Origin: Flavobacterium fluviale
Lineage (GTDB): Bacteria > Bacteroidota > Bacteroidia > Flavobacteriales > Flavobacteriaceae
Direction: 5' to 3'
DNA length: 64,000 nt
Assembly: GCF_003312915.1 (NCBI RefSeq)
Contig: NZ_CP030261.1
Span: 4,092,001 to 4,156,000 of the forward strand
Part shown: positions 1 to 9,351 of the stretch, piece by piece
Layout of the letters: every line of letters begins with the position of its first letter
How positions within the stretch are numbered: position 1 is the stretch's first letter
The notes under the pieces: generated by a model
The model's input: only the letters and a program-made list of their open reading frames with translations
What the model was told of the DNA's origin: nothing
The model's database searches: none
Position numbers and translations under genes: made by a program

Positions 1-1
1 T

Positions 2-1027
2 CTAATTCTTCCACATTCTAACAACAGTTTTTTCTAACGGAATTTCATCTCCTTCGCATTTAACTGTAAAAGTTGTGGTTTTGTACATAAAAGCAACTTT
101 TGCTTCTATCTCGATATTTTTGTCGGGATGATTTTTACTTATTTTTTTGAAAGCATTTAATACTTCTTCGTCATCGAACTCTGCTTCGGCATTATACTGG
201 CAGAACCAAAATCTGCAATAAGAAGGCAAAGCTTTATTTTGATAGTTATTTAAATCTTCTATCCTTATTATTTCTTTTTCACCATTTACATATTCTGATT
301 CCCTTTCAAAACTTTCTTTGTCTGCTTTATAAAAATGAATATTAAAGCGATAATTGTATTTTGTTCTAAACTCTTTCCATAAGTTTACAGGAACTCCATT
401 CTTTTTGATGTATTCTTGAGTTTCTTTAGATATATAAGCATTATAGAAATAATCGTAAAATTCTTGTTGCGTATCTTCATCTGGATTTCTGTAAAATTCA
501 TTAACACTTACGAAAGATTCCATTGCTTGAAAATTTGCGATCTCAGTTCTTTTATTTTGTCCTGTAAGCCACACAATAACTGTCCCTCCTGGTGCTACAC
601 CAACCGTAATTTTTTTATAGGTAATATGGGAGGGCTCTCTATTACGGCTTTTGTTGATATAGCCTTCATTGAATAATTTTTGTATTTTATTCTGAGTAGC
701 TTCGTCTATTGCAGTTTCAATCTTCCAAAACTTTTTTTCAGCATAACTTATCCAAGTTAGGGATAAGAAAGTCGGCATCTCTTTTCCACCTGAAAGTACA
801 TCTCCGTCATAATTCCATCCATCCTCTGTAAGACCAGTATTCATAAATGCAGCTATCATTTTTTTATCATTACCTAAATATCCTTTATGTATTTCTATAG
901 GATAATTAAATGGAGCTGTAACTGTAACTGCCCACTTAAAATTTTCTTTGCTTTTCTTTGTATTTGAGTTGTTGCAGGAAATAAAAAAAAGCAAACTAGC
1001 GAGACTTATAATTAAGTAGTGTTTCAT
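2..1027 (-). CDS. DUF2931-family lipoprotein, copy 1 (likely T6SS immunity)
   Basis: A lipoprotein of 341 residues. The start at 1027 (MKHYLIISL) is chosen because it opens a clean signal peptide with lipobox FISC (Cys near residue 18); an upstream in-frame ATG would only read through the end of the preceding gene. The mature part begins with the asparagine-rich linker NNSNTKK, then the family pattern W-x-V-x-V-T-A-P-x-x-YPIEIHKGYL. It follows the preceding gene by 4 nt, so it is probably cotranscribed with it and with the DUF2235 effector upstream. DUF2931 proteins often sit beside DUF2235 phospholipase-like effectors, so a periplasmic immunity role is inferred. Its N-terminal half differs from copies 2 and 3, while its C-terminal half is nearly identical to theirs. 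Confidence 0.8.
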   Translation of the reverse strand: MKHYLIISLASLLFFISCNNSNTKKSKENFKWAVTVTAPFNYPIEIHKGYLGNDKKMIAAFMNTGLTEDGWNYDGDVLSGGKEMPTFLSLTWISYAEKKFWKIETAIDEATQNKIQKLFNEGYINKSRNREPSHITYKKITVGVAPGGTVIVWLTGQNKRTEIANFQAMESFVSVNEFYRNPDEDTQQEFYDYFYNAYISKETQEYIKKNGVPVNLWKEFRTKYNYRFNIHFYKADKESFERESEYVNGEKEIIRIEDLNNYQNKALPSYCRFWFCQYNAEAEFDDEEVLNAFKKISKNHPDKNIEIEAKVAFMYKTTTFTVKCEGDEIPLEKTVVRMWKN

Positions 1028-1031
1028 AATT

Positions 1032-2042
1032 CTAATTCTTCCACATTCTAACAACAGTTTTTTCTAACGGAATTTCATCTCCTTCGCATTTAACTGTAAA
1101 AGTTGTGGTTTTGTACATAAAAGCAACTTTTGCTTCTATCTCGATATTTTTGTCGGGATGATTTTTACTTATTTTTTTGAAAGCATTTAATACTTCTTCG
1201 TCATCGAACTCTGCTTCGGCATTATACTGGCAGAACCAAAATCTGCAATAAGAAGGCAAAGCTTTATTTTGATAGTTATTTAAATCTTCTATCCTTATTA
1301 TTTCTTTTTCACCATTTACATATTCTGATTCCCTTTCAAAACTTTCTTTGTCTGCTTTATAAAAATGAATATTAAAGCGATAATTGTATCTTGTTCTAAA
1401 CTCTTTCCATAAGTTTACAGGAACTCCTTTCTTTTTGATATATTCTTGAGTTTCTTGTGCCAAATAATCATCAAAACGATCTTTGTAAAATTCTTCTTGA
1501 GTGAATTCATCAGGATTTCTACAAAATTCGTTAACACTTACGAAAGTTTCAACAGCTTGATAGTGTGCTATTTAGATACTACGATTTTTTCCTGTAAGCC
1601 ATATTACAACAAATCCTCCGGGAGCTAGGCCTACCGTAATATCATTATAAGTTATTTGAGACCTATCTTTATCCTTATAACCTTCCTTAAACAAGGCTAA
1701 TATTTTATCTTTAGGTAATACTGCCTCTATTTTATAAAATTTTTTATCTGCATAACTTATCCATATAAGTGATAATTTTGTGGGAATTGTTTTTCCTCCG
1801 GCATAAGCATTATTTCCAAATCCCCAATCGCCTGTACTTATTCCTGTATTAATATAAGCGGTGATCATTTTCTTATCATTAGCCAGATACCCTCTATGAA
1901 TTTCAATAGGGTACTTATGCGGTGCTGTTATAGTAGATCCCCAGCTAAAACTATCTTTATTTTCTATTTTTTTTGTATTTGAATTGTTACAGGAAATAAA
2001 AAAGAGCAAACTAGCGAAACTTATGATTAAGTACTGTTTCAT
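1032..2042 (-). pseudogene. DUF2931-family lipoprotein, copy 2, interrupted by a nonsense codon
   Basis: The full 336-codon reading frame is present and in register, but codon GAA (Glu, as in copy 3) has become TAA at 1572-1574, splitting it into an N-terminal part (2042-1572) and a C-terminal part (ending 1032). No frameshift is involved. The N-terminal half is nearly identical to copy 3, the signal peptide (MKQYLIIS, lipobox FISC) matches copy 1, and the C-terminal half matches copy 1. It is therefore a mosaic. The truncated N-terminal lipoprotein (about 156 residues) may still be made. A sequencing error is possible, but a clean single substitution in a redundant immunity copy is what decay would look like. 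Confidence 0.85.
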
Positions 2043-2046
2043 AATT

Positions 2047-3057
2047 CTAATTCTTCCACATTCTAACAACAGTTTTTTCTAACGGGATTTCATCTCCTTC
2101 GCATTTAACTGTAAAAGTTGTGGTTTTGTACATAAAAGCAACTTTTGCTTCTATCTCGATATTTTTGTCGGGATGATTTTTACTTATTTTTTTGAAAGCA
2201 TTTAATACTTCTTCGCCATCGAACTCTGCTTCGGCATTATACTGGCTGAACCAAAATCTGCAATAAGAAGGCAAAGCTTTATTTTGATAGGTATTTAAAT
2301 CTTCTGCCCTTATTATTTCTTTTTCGCCATTTACATATTCTGATTCCCTTTCAGAACTTTCTTTATCTGCTTTATAAAAATGAATATTAAAGCGATAATT
2401 GTATTTTGTTCTAAACTCTTTCCATAAGTTTACAGGAACTCCATTCTTTTTGATATATTCTTGAGTTTGCTTCGGTAAAGATGCTTCATAGTAATAATCA
2501 TAAAACTCCTGTTGAGTATGTTCACGAGGATTTCTATAAAATTCATTAACGTCGACAAAAGTTTCTACAGCCTGATAATGCGCTATTTCGATACTACGAT
2601 TTTTTCCTGTAAGCCATATTACAACAAATCCTCCGGGAGCTAGACCTACTGTAATATCATTATAAGTTATATGAGAACTATCTTTATCCTTATAACCTTC
2701 CTTAAACAAGGCTAATATTTTATCTTTAGGTAATACTGCCTCTATTTTATAAAATTTTTTATCTGCATAACTTATCCATATAAGTGATAATTTTGTCGGA
2801 ATTGTTTTTCCTCCGGCATAAGCATTATTTCCAAATCCCCAATCGCCTGTACTTATTCCTGTATTAATATAAGCGGTGATCATTTGCCTATCATTAGCCA
2901 GATATCCTTTATGAATTTCAATAGGATATTTATGCGGTGCTGTTATAGTAGATCCCCAGCTAAAACTATCTTTATTTTCCATTTTTTTTGTATTTGAGTT
3001 GTTGCAGGATAGTAATACTATTATTCCTAATCCTAATAGTTGATGTATTATTTTCAT
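2047..3057 (-). CDS. DUF2931-family lipoprotein, copy 3 (likely T6SS immunity)
   Basis: Intact 336-residue lipoprotein with a signal peptide unlike copies 1 and 2 (MKIIHQLLGLG, lipobox LLSC, Cys near 18) followed by the same NNSNTKK linker and the YPIEIHKGYL motif. It lies 5 bp downstream of the DUF2235 effector gene, the usual place for a cognate immunity gene, and may be the ancestral copy from which the other two were duplicated. The immunity role is inferred from position and family association. The proteins are predicted to be anchored in the periplasm or outer membrane. Confidence 0.82.
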   Translation of the reverse strand: MKIIHQLLGLGIIVLLSCNNSNTKKMENKDSFSWGSTITAPHKYPIEIHKGYLANDRQMITAYINTGISTGDWGFGNNAYAGGKTIPTKLSLIWISYADKKFYKIEAVLPKDKILALFKEGYKDKDSSHITYNDITVGLAPGGFVVIWLTGKNRSIEIAHYQAVETFVDVNEFYRNPREHTQQEFYDYYYEASLPKQTQEYIKKNGVPVNLWKEFRTKYNYRFNIHFYKADKESSERESEYVNGEKEIIRAEDLNTYQNKALPSYCRFWFSQYNAEAEFDGEEVLNAFKKISKNHPDKNIEIEAKVAFMYKTTTFTVKCEGDEIPLEKTVVRMWKN

Positions 3058-3062
3058 TTCAT

Positions 3063-5849
3063 TTACCCATTGACTTTTCTTTTTCGTTTACCCTCTTCAA
3101 AGTTGGGCTTATTGGCTTGCACTAAAGTATTTATTATTCCCTCTCCATAAACTGCGTTCCAATGCAGGTACTCATGACGCAACTTTTTTAATTCACCATT
3201 ATAACTGTCCTCTTCTTTTTTTCTTCTCTCTTCTTCAATAGCAAGAGCGGTATGATCATCTGTACCGTCAACTATAGTTTGCATTGGCATATTTTCATAT
3301 ACAAAGGGCTGACCATCATGAAAAGCATATTCTTCTAATCGGGCTTTTACTTTTTCTAAAAAAGAAATATTTGAGAATTTTGTATTCTTAAAGGCGTACG
3401 CATCTGTTATTCCTTTCAAGTAAATTGGCACATCGTTATCTAAACAAAATTTAACCATTAAATGCAATGGGATGTAACTGTATTGATTGCTTATAGCTTC
3501 TCTGTTTGAAGATAGTACGCGGGCTACTCCATTTATAATGGTACGCTGTGGATTGTCCCAATGAATAGTTAGTTCTTTTGGTTTAAACCATCCTTCGGTA
3601 ATAAGGCGTTCCTTTTCTTTTTCAAGATCTATTCCAGATAGCAATGGGCTTACCATTATTCGACCGTTTACCTCACTTCTTCCTTCAACATAACTTCCCC
3701 CTACATCGCAGTGTACTCCTGGTAAATAAAGTTCTATTCCTCTATCAGTTTTTCCGCCTCCTTTTTTTCCTGTAATACATGAAATATCAACTAAATCAAA
3801 ATTAGCGCGATGTTCATCTGCTGCAACCATGTGCACAGTATATTTTGCTTTGCTAATAGAATTAAGTCCTAAATCCTTCACATCATTCCATTGTACAAAA
3901 CCATGATGCGGTACCGTGTCATATAATCCTGCAAAGCGAATTATTAGCCGATCGAAAGTTATTGGATTCTTTGTTTCTGTCAAGTAATACCCTAATCTTC
4001 CGTTACTTGGTAGTTTTTTATCGCTGTATTTATTCCTTACTTCATGACCATTTGCGTCTCTATAATACCTCGTACCTTTATAATTTGTTCCAGTTGCCAT
4101 ATAGGGTTGTCTTGTGATCTCATGAACAAAACAACGGGCTGACGCAGCACCGCGGCTAAAACCAAAAACATCAACTGTAATGGTGCCTACCTCAGTTTGG
4201 CCTATTGCGACAATTTTATCTGCCATCAATTTTACAGCTCTTTCTACTCGGTCTAATATTCCTGCTTTTCCTTGTCCAAATCCTGGACCTTCCATCAAAT
4301 CATCTTTTTCATAATTTTCAAGAGGCAAAACTCCAGTATCAGCATTATGATCATCATCATTTAGGGTATTTGTCCCCATTCCTTCTGTGTAAATTTTATA
4401 AACTGGATGTGTTTTATTTGTAGAATCATCTAAATAATTTTTAAATATAATCGCAGGATTACTTAAATCGTTTTCAAAACTATTTTCTTCTTTATACTTG
4501 TATTTACTTTCGCTTTCTTTTCCTATCTGGTCCTGACTTGATGCTGCAACCTTTAAATGTTCTTCAGGATTTTCCGCATACTTTTGCTTATCTTCATTAG
4601 AGAGTTCAGGGTGTTTTTTCCTGATCTGATCTTCTTCCCAAGTTTTTCTGGCAATAGTGTTATACATATTGTTCAAAGTTCCATCAATAAAAACCCCAAA
4701 CGTAAAATCAATTTTCTTTTGATCTTCGGGTGCGCCTGTTTTTTCATCTTCACCCAACACCAAAGGATTATTACCTGTTAATTCGCCTTGCATCAGGATT
4801 CCATTACGCGAAACTTTAAGTACACAATCGTCTAAATCTATTTTTTGATCCTCAATTTTACTATGGTATACAATAGGGTTGATCGATAATTTACTTCCAC
4901 TATCAAATGGTCCTGCTCCCTGAAACTGCCACGCATGTTCTATAAAAACAGGAAAAAAACATTTTTGAACATTAGAAACTGGAAATTGTTTCTTTCCCTT
5001 CTCCGTTATCATGCCATTAGTTATTGAACCCGCAGGTGGTTTTGTAACAGCATTGTATTGATGTGTTTTAACTGAGCGTGTAAATCTGGTTAAGGGTTTT
5101 GCAGAAAGTTTTTGTATGGGATCTCCGTCTTTATCACTTGGTGTAGGTGTTAAATCACCATTTACAAGTTTTGTATCTCGAAGCTGAATTTCTATATTCT
5201 GCCCATACAGTGCTTCAGTATAAATGTGCAGATAAACTGTAGAACCAAATGCAATTTCTTCTGTAATAAGGCGGCCAGTATAATCACGCCATTCAGCAGC
5301 GATAATTTTAGGAGATCCAATCGCACTTACAAACATTCCATGAGGGAGTTGTCCTGTTGCAGGATCGTTTTCTGTAAAAACTTCTAACCAGGCTGGAGCA
5401 CCGCCTTCTAATAACTTAGGAAAATTTATTTTTTTGCATAAATCAAACGGCAGCCCTTTTGTAAATGAATTATTATGTTTTATGGTTTTTCCATCCATTC
5501 CTTTACCAACAGCTTCCCAGCACCAGTTTAATTTTTTTAATTCATTATCAATGTTTTTATTGAATGTTTCCTTTTCTTTATTATATTTTTCTTCCTCTTT
5601 ATCTCTTTCCTTATGAGACTCGACCACTCTAAATCTAGTACTATAGTCTTTTATTTTCCAAACTTCTTCTTGGGTTAATCGATTAAACGGAGGTAACTTC
5701 TTCGGAGCATTTTTATGCAGTTCATCGGTTTTTATAATTTCTACGGTAAATGTTCCTGCTTTAGAAAGTACTAAATGCCCCTTTTTCGCATTCCATTTTT
5801 GCCCCTGAGCTAAAGGCTCTTTTGGTACAGCATGCAATTTTTTACTCAT
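3063..5849 (-). CDS. DUF2235 phospholipase-like T6SS effector (Tle1-like)
   Basis: 928 residues. The N-terminal ~380 residues are not recognised and may be a delivery or adaptor region. The DUF2235 hydrolase domain opens with FIDGTLNN (387-394), contains the nucleophile elbow GFSRG (Ser565) and offers GLYDTV (Asp644) and PGVHCDVGG (His713) as the other triad members. Proteins of this class (Tle1 family) are antibacterial phospholipases delivered by type VI secretion. The start overlaps the preceding PAAR-like gene by 8 bp, which ties it to a spike tip, and three DUF2931 lipoprotein genes follow as probable immunity. No secretion apparatus genes are in the window. Family assignment is strong; the exact substrate is not known from sequence. 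Confidence 0.88.
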   Translation of the reverse strand: MSKKLHAVPKEPLAQGQKWNAKKGHLVLSKAGTFTVEIIKTDELHKNAPKKLPPFNRLTQEEVWKIKDYSTRFRVVESHKERDKEEEKYNKEKETFNKNIDNELKKLNWCWEAVGKGMDGKTIKHNNSFTKGLPFDLCKKINFPKLLEGGAPAWLEVFTENDPATGQLPHGMFVSAIGSPKIIAAEWRDYTGRLITEEIAFGSTVYLHIYTEALYGQNIEIQLRDTKLVNGDLTPTPSDKDGDPIQKLSAKPLTRFTRSVKTHQYNAVTKPPAGSITNGMITEKGKKQFPVSNVQKCFFPVFIEHAWQFQGAGPFDSGSKLSINPIVYHSKIEDQKIDLDDCVLKVSRNGILMQGELTGNNPLVLGEDEKTGAPEDQKKIDFTFGVFIDGTLNNMYNTIARKTWEEDQIRKKHPELSNEDKQKYAENPEEHLKVAASSQDQIGKESESKYKYKEENSFENDLSNPAIIFKNYLDDSTNKTHPVYKIYTEGMGTNTLNDDDHNADTGVLPLENYEKDDLMEGPGFGQGKAGILDRVERAVKLMADKIVAIGQTEVGTITVDVFGFSRGAASARCFVHEITRQPYMATGTNYKGTRYYRDANGHEVRNKYSDKKLPSNGRLGYYLTETKNPITFDRLIIRFAGLYDTVPHHGFVQWNDVKDLGLNSISKAKYTVHMVAADEHRANFDLVDISCITGKKGGGKTDRGIELYLPGVHCDVGGSYVEGRSEVNGRIMVSPLLSGIDLEKEKERLITEGWFKPKELTIHWDNPQRTIINGVARVLSSNREAISNQYSYIPLHLMVKFCLDNDVPIYLKGITDAYAFKNTKFSNISFLEKVKARLEEYAFHDGQPFVYENMPMQTIVDGTDDHTALAIEEERRKKEEDSYNGELKKLRHEYLHWNAVYGEGIINTLVQANKPNFEEGKRKRKVNG

Positions 5850-6336
5850 CTTGTGTATTATTAATCATTAAAGCTTCATCTTCTAAATCACTAAAATTTA
5901 CTCCTGGTAATATTTCAGCCAGTATCTGAGGTGAACTGTTTTTAATGTTTTTATCTGTCAACTCTGCTGTCTGCCCATGGTTTTTAATCGAAATACAATC
6001 TTGCGCTCCCTTTGGACAGGCTGCTTTGCTATCCTCAAGTAAAGCTTTCCCATTGTTGGAATAAGTTACTTTTTCGTTAACACCAGACCATTTGGTTATA
6101 CTTATCATGCAGGGCAGATAATCATTGCCTGAAGGCTGCTTTTTGCATTTACCAAAAGTATTATTCTGCATTGTTTGTCCAATTTCTTTATCCGTTGCAA
6201 TCAGTTTTTCTTTTCCTGAACTGTCATTCGCATAATGCTTTGAGTGTGTGTTTACAAGTAACATATCTGTTTGTGGTGCGACACTAAATTGACACTGACA
6301 AGTTGCTCCCTGAACAACAAAATGTTTTTTGCCCAT
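5842..6336 (-). CDS. PAAR-like protein (DUF4280)
   Basis: 164-residue Cys-rich protein starting MGKKHFVVQGATCQCQ. The early CQC pair, paired cysteines later (FGKCKK, LPCM, AACPKGAQDC) and the repeated short glycine-rich turns fit DUF4280 PAAR-like proteins, which cap the VgrG spike of type VI secretion systems and carry toxins. It overlaps the effector gene by 8 bp, suggesting translational coupling and that the effector rides on this tip as a separate cargo protein rather than as a fusion. Confidence 0.82.
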   Translation of the reverse strand: MGKKHFVVQGATCQCQFSVAPQTDMLLVNTHSKHYANDSSGKEKLIATDKEIGQTMQNNTFGKCKKQPSGNDYLPCMISITKWSGVNEKVTYSNNGKALLEDSKAACPKGAQDCISIKNHGQTAELTDKNIKNSSPQILAEILPGVNFSDLEDEALMINNTQDE

Positions 6337-6364
6337 AATTCTATTTTATTAGTAAGACTTAGTA

Positions 6365-7477
6365 TTAATTCTTTTTATTGAAAATTGATTTTATCCAATC
6401 CCAAAAAGTAGGATCTGCTTTGACATTAGGTCCAACATCAACAAATAGTTCAATTTTTTCATGAGAAAGATTGGGTGTTTTTGTCTTCGAGGTGCTTAGC
6501 GCCTGCCATTTTGGTTTAGAAATATCAATTATATCTTCATCTGCTACAGTTTGCCAAGATTGAAACCTTTCAAAAAATGCTTTACTTTTTAAATCACTTA
6601 TTGGCCTGTAAGACGAATTTTCAGTTAAATGATAAATTTCAACGTGGATTTTTTGCTGTGTATTTTGATCTATTTTTGTTTCAAACGCTGCTTGTACCGA
6701 ATAAATACTTCTATCTTCTTTATAAAGTTTATAATCAGCATTCATTTTAGATTCTATAGAATTTGTTGCTGAATTCGAAAAAGTAGATAGTGGAAAATGA
6801 TATCCTGAAATAATTTCATCTATCGTTCTTTCATCAATGGCCACTCCAGCAGCATTAATATTTATTTTATCATCTTCAGAATAATTTTCCTCGACAGTTT
6901 GTACGACATCAAATTCTATAAATTGAGTTCCAAATACGGGAAATTTCCATATGTATTGAGTTTTTAGTTTTTCAGAATAAGATGTGTATAGAGGTCTGAA
7001 AAAAAGACAGAAAAACCAATTTTGCGCAAGAGATTGTAACAAAAGCTTACTATCAGAGAATAAGACATCTATTTTAGAAATAATTTTTGCTGCTTTTTCT
7101 CCTTGATAATATTCTAAGAGCGTTTTTCTTTCAATTGTCCATCGTTTTACAATCTCATTTTGATTAAGAATCTGATCTATTTCGCCATTTGGTTTTAGTT
7201 TAATTAGAAGGGGAAAAAGAGCCGTAGAAATTTTAATGGCGATTTCTTCAATTTTTGAATACGATACTCGATTGTTGATATAGATTTGTTTCCTATTAAT
7301 TTCCAAAGTATAATTACCTCCTAAATATTTTATATCAATTTCTACTTCATAAAACAATTGTATTTTTAAAAGATTCTTTTCCAAAATTTCATAAATAAAT
7401 CCATAAGCCATTTTTTGATCTGTTGCACCAAAGTCTAAACTAAAATTTGATTCGAATTTTACTTTTTTATCATTCAT
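6365..7477 (-). CDS. unknown protein of effector cassette
   Basis: 370 residues when started at MNDKKVKFES (7477). The longer reading frame to 7543 adds an unlikely Leu/Tyr-rich stretch. No signal peptide and no family recognised. The C-terminal end (DPTFWDWIKSIFNKKN) is amphipathic. It lies 28 bp upstream of the PAAR-like gene on the same strand, so it probably belongs to the same transcript and could be a chaperone or adaptor for the effector. That is context only. Confidence 0.65.
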   Translation of the reverse strand: MNDKKVKFESNFSLDFGATDQKMAYGFIYEILEKNLLKIQLFYEVEIDIKYLGGNYTLEINRKQIYINNRVSYSKIEEIAIKISTALFPLLIKLKPNGEIDQILNQNEIVKRWTIERKTLLEYYQGEKAAKIISKIDVLFSDSKLLLQSLAQNWFFCLFFRPLYTSYSEKLKTQYIWKFPVFGTQFIEFDVVQTVEENYSEDDKININAAGVAIDERTIDEIISGYHFPLSTFSNSATNSIESKMNADYKLYKEDRSIYSVQAAFETKIDQNTQQKIHVEIYHLTENSSYRPISDLKSKAFFERFQSWQTVADEDIIDISKPKWQALSTSKTKTPNLSHEKIELFVDVGPNVKADPTFWDWIKSIFNKKN

Positions 7478-7788
7478 ACTGTACTTATTCAAATATAAAA
7501 AAACAAGATTTTTACTACTTAAAATGCTAATGTACAAATACAAATAAATAATATATGTAAAAATCTTACAAAATTTTAAATTTTATTTTTAGAGTTTAAA
7601 ATAAAAGCACCGCCTAACGATAATTTATTTTAAATATTGTGATTATGAAAATTATATAAAGCTGAAAAAAAGTTGTGTAATATTTTTTAACAAGTATTGG
7701 GCTAACTTTCCTATATAATTTAATCAGTAGAAAAAAACTGTTAAATAACTGACTATCAATTATCATTCACATTAAAAACAAAAACATT
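7478..7788. other. divergent intergenic region
   Basis: 311 bp between the minus-strand effector cassette and the plus-strand lipid transport operon. Very A/T-rich, so both promoters must lie here, but I found no exact TAnnTTTG box on either strand and no strong hairpin. Confidence 0.5.
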
Positions 7789-8547
7789 TTGATTCTCAAC
7801 CTAAAAAATACATTTACCGAAATAGGAGAAACAGCTTTGTTCGCCAAGAAGTTTTTTAAGGAGGTTTTTATTCCGCCTTACGAGACGAAAGAGTTTTTAA
7901 AGCAATGTTATGTTATCGGTTATAAATCTCTGCCTTTGGTAATGATTACAGGTTTTATTATGGGTTTAGTACTTACGCTTCAATCCAGACCAACTCTGGT
8001 AAAGTTTGGAGCCGAAAGCTGGCTGCCGGGAATGGTAGCTCTTTCGTTAATTCGAGAAATCGCCCCTGTTATTACAGCATTGATCTGTGCCGGAAAGATT
8101 TCATCTGGAATTGGTGCCGAATTAGGGTCTATGAAAGTAACAGAACAAATAGACGCCATGGAAGTTTCAGCGGTAAATCCGTATAACTATTTGGTTGTAA
8201 CTCGAGTTTTGGCTTGTACACTAATGGTTCCAATTTTAGTTTTTTTTGCTGATGCAATAGGAATTTTCGGGGGTTATGTAGGAATTAATATTCACGGCGA
8301 TGTCAATTTCTATCGCTACTTAACCCAAATTATTCAATCACTAGAATTTTTAGACGTGTTTCCCGCAACCATTAAAACATTCTTTTTTGGATTTTTTATC
8401 GGAATGATTGGATGTTTTAAAGGATTTAATGCATCAAACGGAACAGAAAGTGTGGGTCAGGCAGCGAATTCAGCAGTTGTAACAGCATCATTAAGCATTT
8501 TTATAATTGATATGGTGGCAGTTCAAATAACCGATTTATTCTTTTAA
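7789..8547 (+). CDS. MlaE-family ABC transporter permease
   Basis: 252-residue integral membrane protein of the MlaE/YrbE family, the permease of an ABC system that moves phospholipids between the inner and outer membranes. It shows several hydrophobic segments and the conserved core SLIREIAPVITALICAGK followed by GAELGSMKVTEQIDAM. The reading frame opens with TTG at 7789. There is no nearby ATG that keeps the amphipathic N-terminus, so TTG is accepted as the start. First gene of a compact operon with an ATPase 2 bp downstream and an MCE-domain protein after that. Confidence 0.93.
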   Translation: MILNLKNTFTEIGETALFAKKFFKEVFIPPYETKEFLKQCYVIGYKSLPLVMITGFIMGLVLTLQSRPTLVKFGAESWLPGMVALSLIREIAPVITALICAGKISSGIGAELGSMKVTEQIDAMEVSAVNPYNYLVVTRVLACTLMVPILVFFADAIGIFGGYVGINIHGDVNFYRYLTQIIQSLEFLDVFPATIKTFFFGFFIGMIGCFKGFNASNGTESVGQAANSAVVTASLSIFIIDMVAVQITDLFF

Positions 8548-8549
8548 AA

Positions 8550-9329
8550 ATGACCAAAGAAAAACTACATAAAGAACCTAAAACAAAAGAAAAAGATCAA
8601 ACTCCGATTATAGAGATTAAAGATCTGCATAAAACTTTTGGAAAAGATAACAAGGTGTTACAAGGCGTAAATCTCACATTGAATAAAGGTGAAGATTTAG
8701 TAGTCTTAGGACGTTCTGGATCAGGAAAATCAGTTACGATAAAATGCATCGTCGGATTAATAGAACCTGACAAAGGAGAAATTAAAGTCTTTGACGAAAA
8801 TGTGCTTCACATTCCTAAGAATGAACTGAATGCCATTCGCGTAAGAATCGGTTTTTTGTTTCAAAGCGGGGCACTTTACGATTCGATGTCGGTTCGAGAA
8901 AATCTGGCTTTTACACTTACCAAACATCAACGTGATTTAAGTGCTGAAGAAATTGAAAGTCAAGTAATGGAAGCCCTTGAAAGTGTTGGCTTAGGCGATG
9001 CAGTTGACAAAATGCCTTCTGAACTTTCGGGCGGTATGAAAAAAAGAATTGGTTTGGCACGTACTTTAATTTTAAAACCTGAAATTATTTTATACGATGA
9101 ACCTACAACTGGTCTAGACACCATAACATCGAGAGAAATTAGTGAATTGATTTTGGATATCAAACACAAACAAAAAACTTCATCGATCATTATAACACAC
9201 GATATGGCATGTGCTAAGCTTACTGCCGATCGAATTATTGTTTTGAAAGACGGTGTAATTCACGCCGAAGGAACCTACGAAGAATTAGAGAAAGACGAAG
9301 ACGAATGGGTACGCTCATTTTTTGAATAA
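8550..9329 (+). CDS. MlaF-like ABC transporter ATP-binding protein
   Basis: 259 residues. Walker A GRSGSGKS (54-61), signature LSGGMKKR (159-166), Walker B ILYDEPTTGLD (180-190) and a following H-loop (IITHDM). It powers the permease encoded just upstream; the two genes are 2 bp apart. The N-terminal ~15 residues are a charged Lys/Glu tail not needed for the fold. Confidence 0.94.
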   Translation: MTKEKLHKEPKTKEKDQTPIIEIKDLHKTFGKDNKVLQGVNLTLNKGEDLVVLGRSGSGKSVTIKCIVGLIEPDKGEIKVFDENVLHIPKNELNAIRVRIGFLFQSGALYDSMSVRENLAFTLTKHQRDLSAEEIESQVMEALESVGLGDAVDKMPSELSGGMKKRIGLARTLILKPEIILYDEPTTGLDTITSREISELILDIKHKQKTSSIIITHDMACAKLTADRIIVLKDGVIHAEGTYEELEKDEDEWVRSFFE

Positions 9330-9351
9330 AGCAAAATAAACAATAGAAATC

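Larger units (their letters stand above)
1..2471. repeat. three near-identical direct repeats of about 426 bp
   Basis: Positions 1-426, 1031-1456 and 2046-2471 are almost the same sequence and encode the C-terminal ~140 residues of three tandem DUF2931 lipoproteins. The first and second copies differ at only a few bases, and the third at a handful more. Similarity ends abruptly just past the codons for the conserved TQEYIKK stretch. Such long, close repeats are a substrate for homologous recombination, gene conversion and assembly collapse. Confidence 0.95.

Noticed and set aside
1..3057. Tandem lipoproteins as toxins
   Set aside because: Lipoprotein signals and placement after the effector fit immunity better; no catalytic motif is seen.
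7478..7543. N-terminal extension of the 370-aa protein
   Set aside because: The extra 22 residues are hydrophobic and unlike a signal peptide; the internal ATG at 7477 gives a typical cytosolic start.
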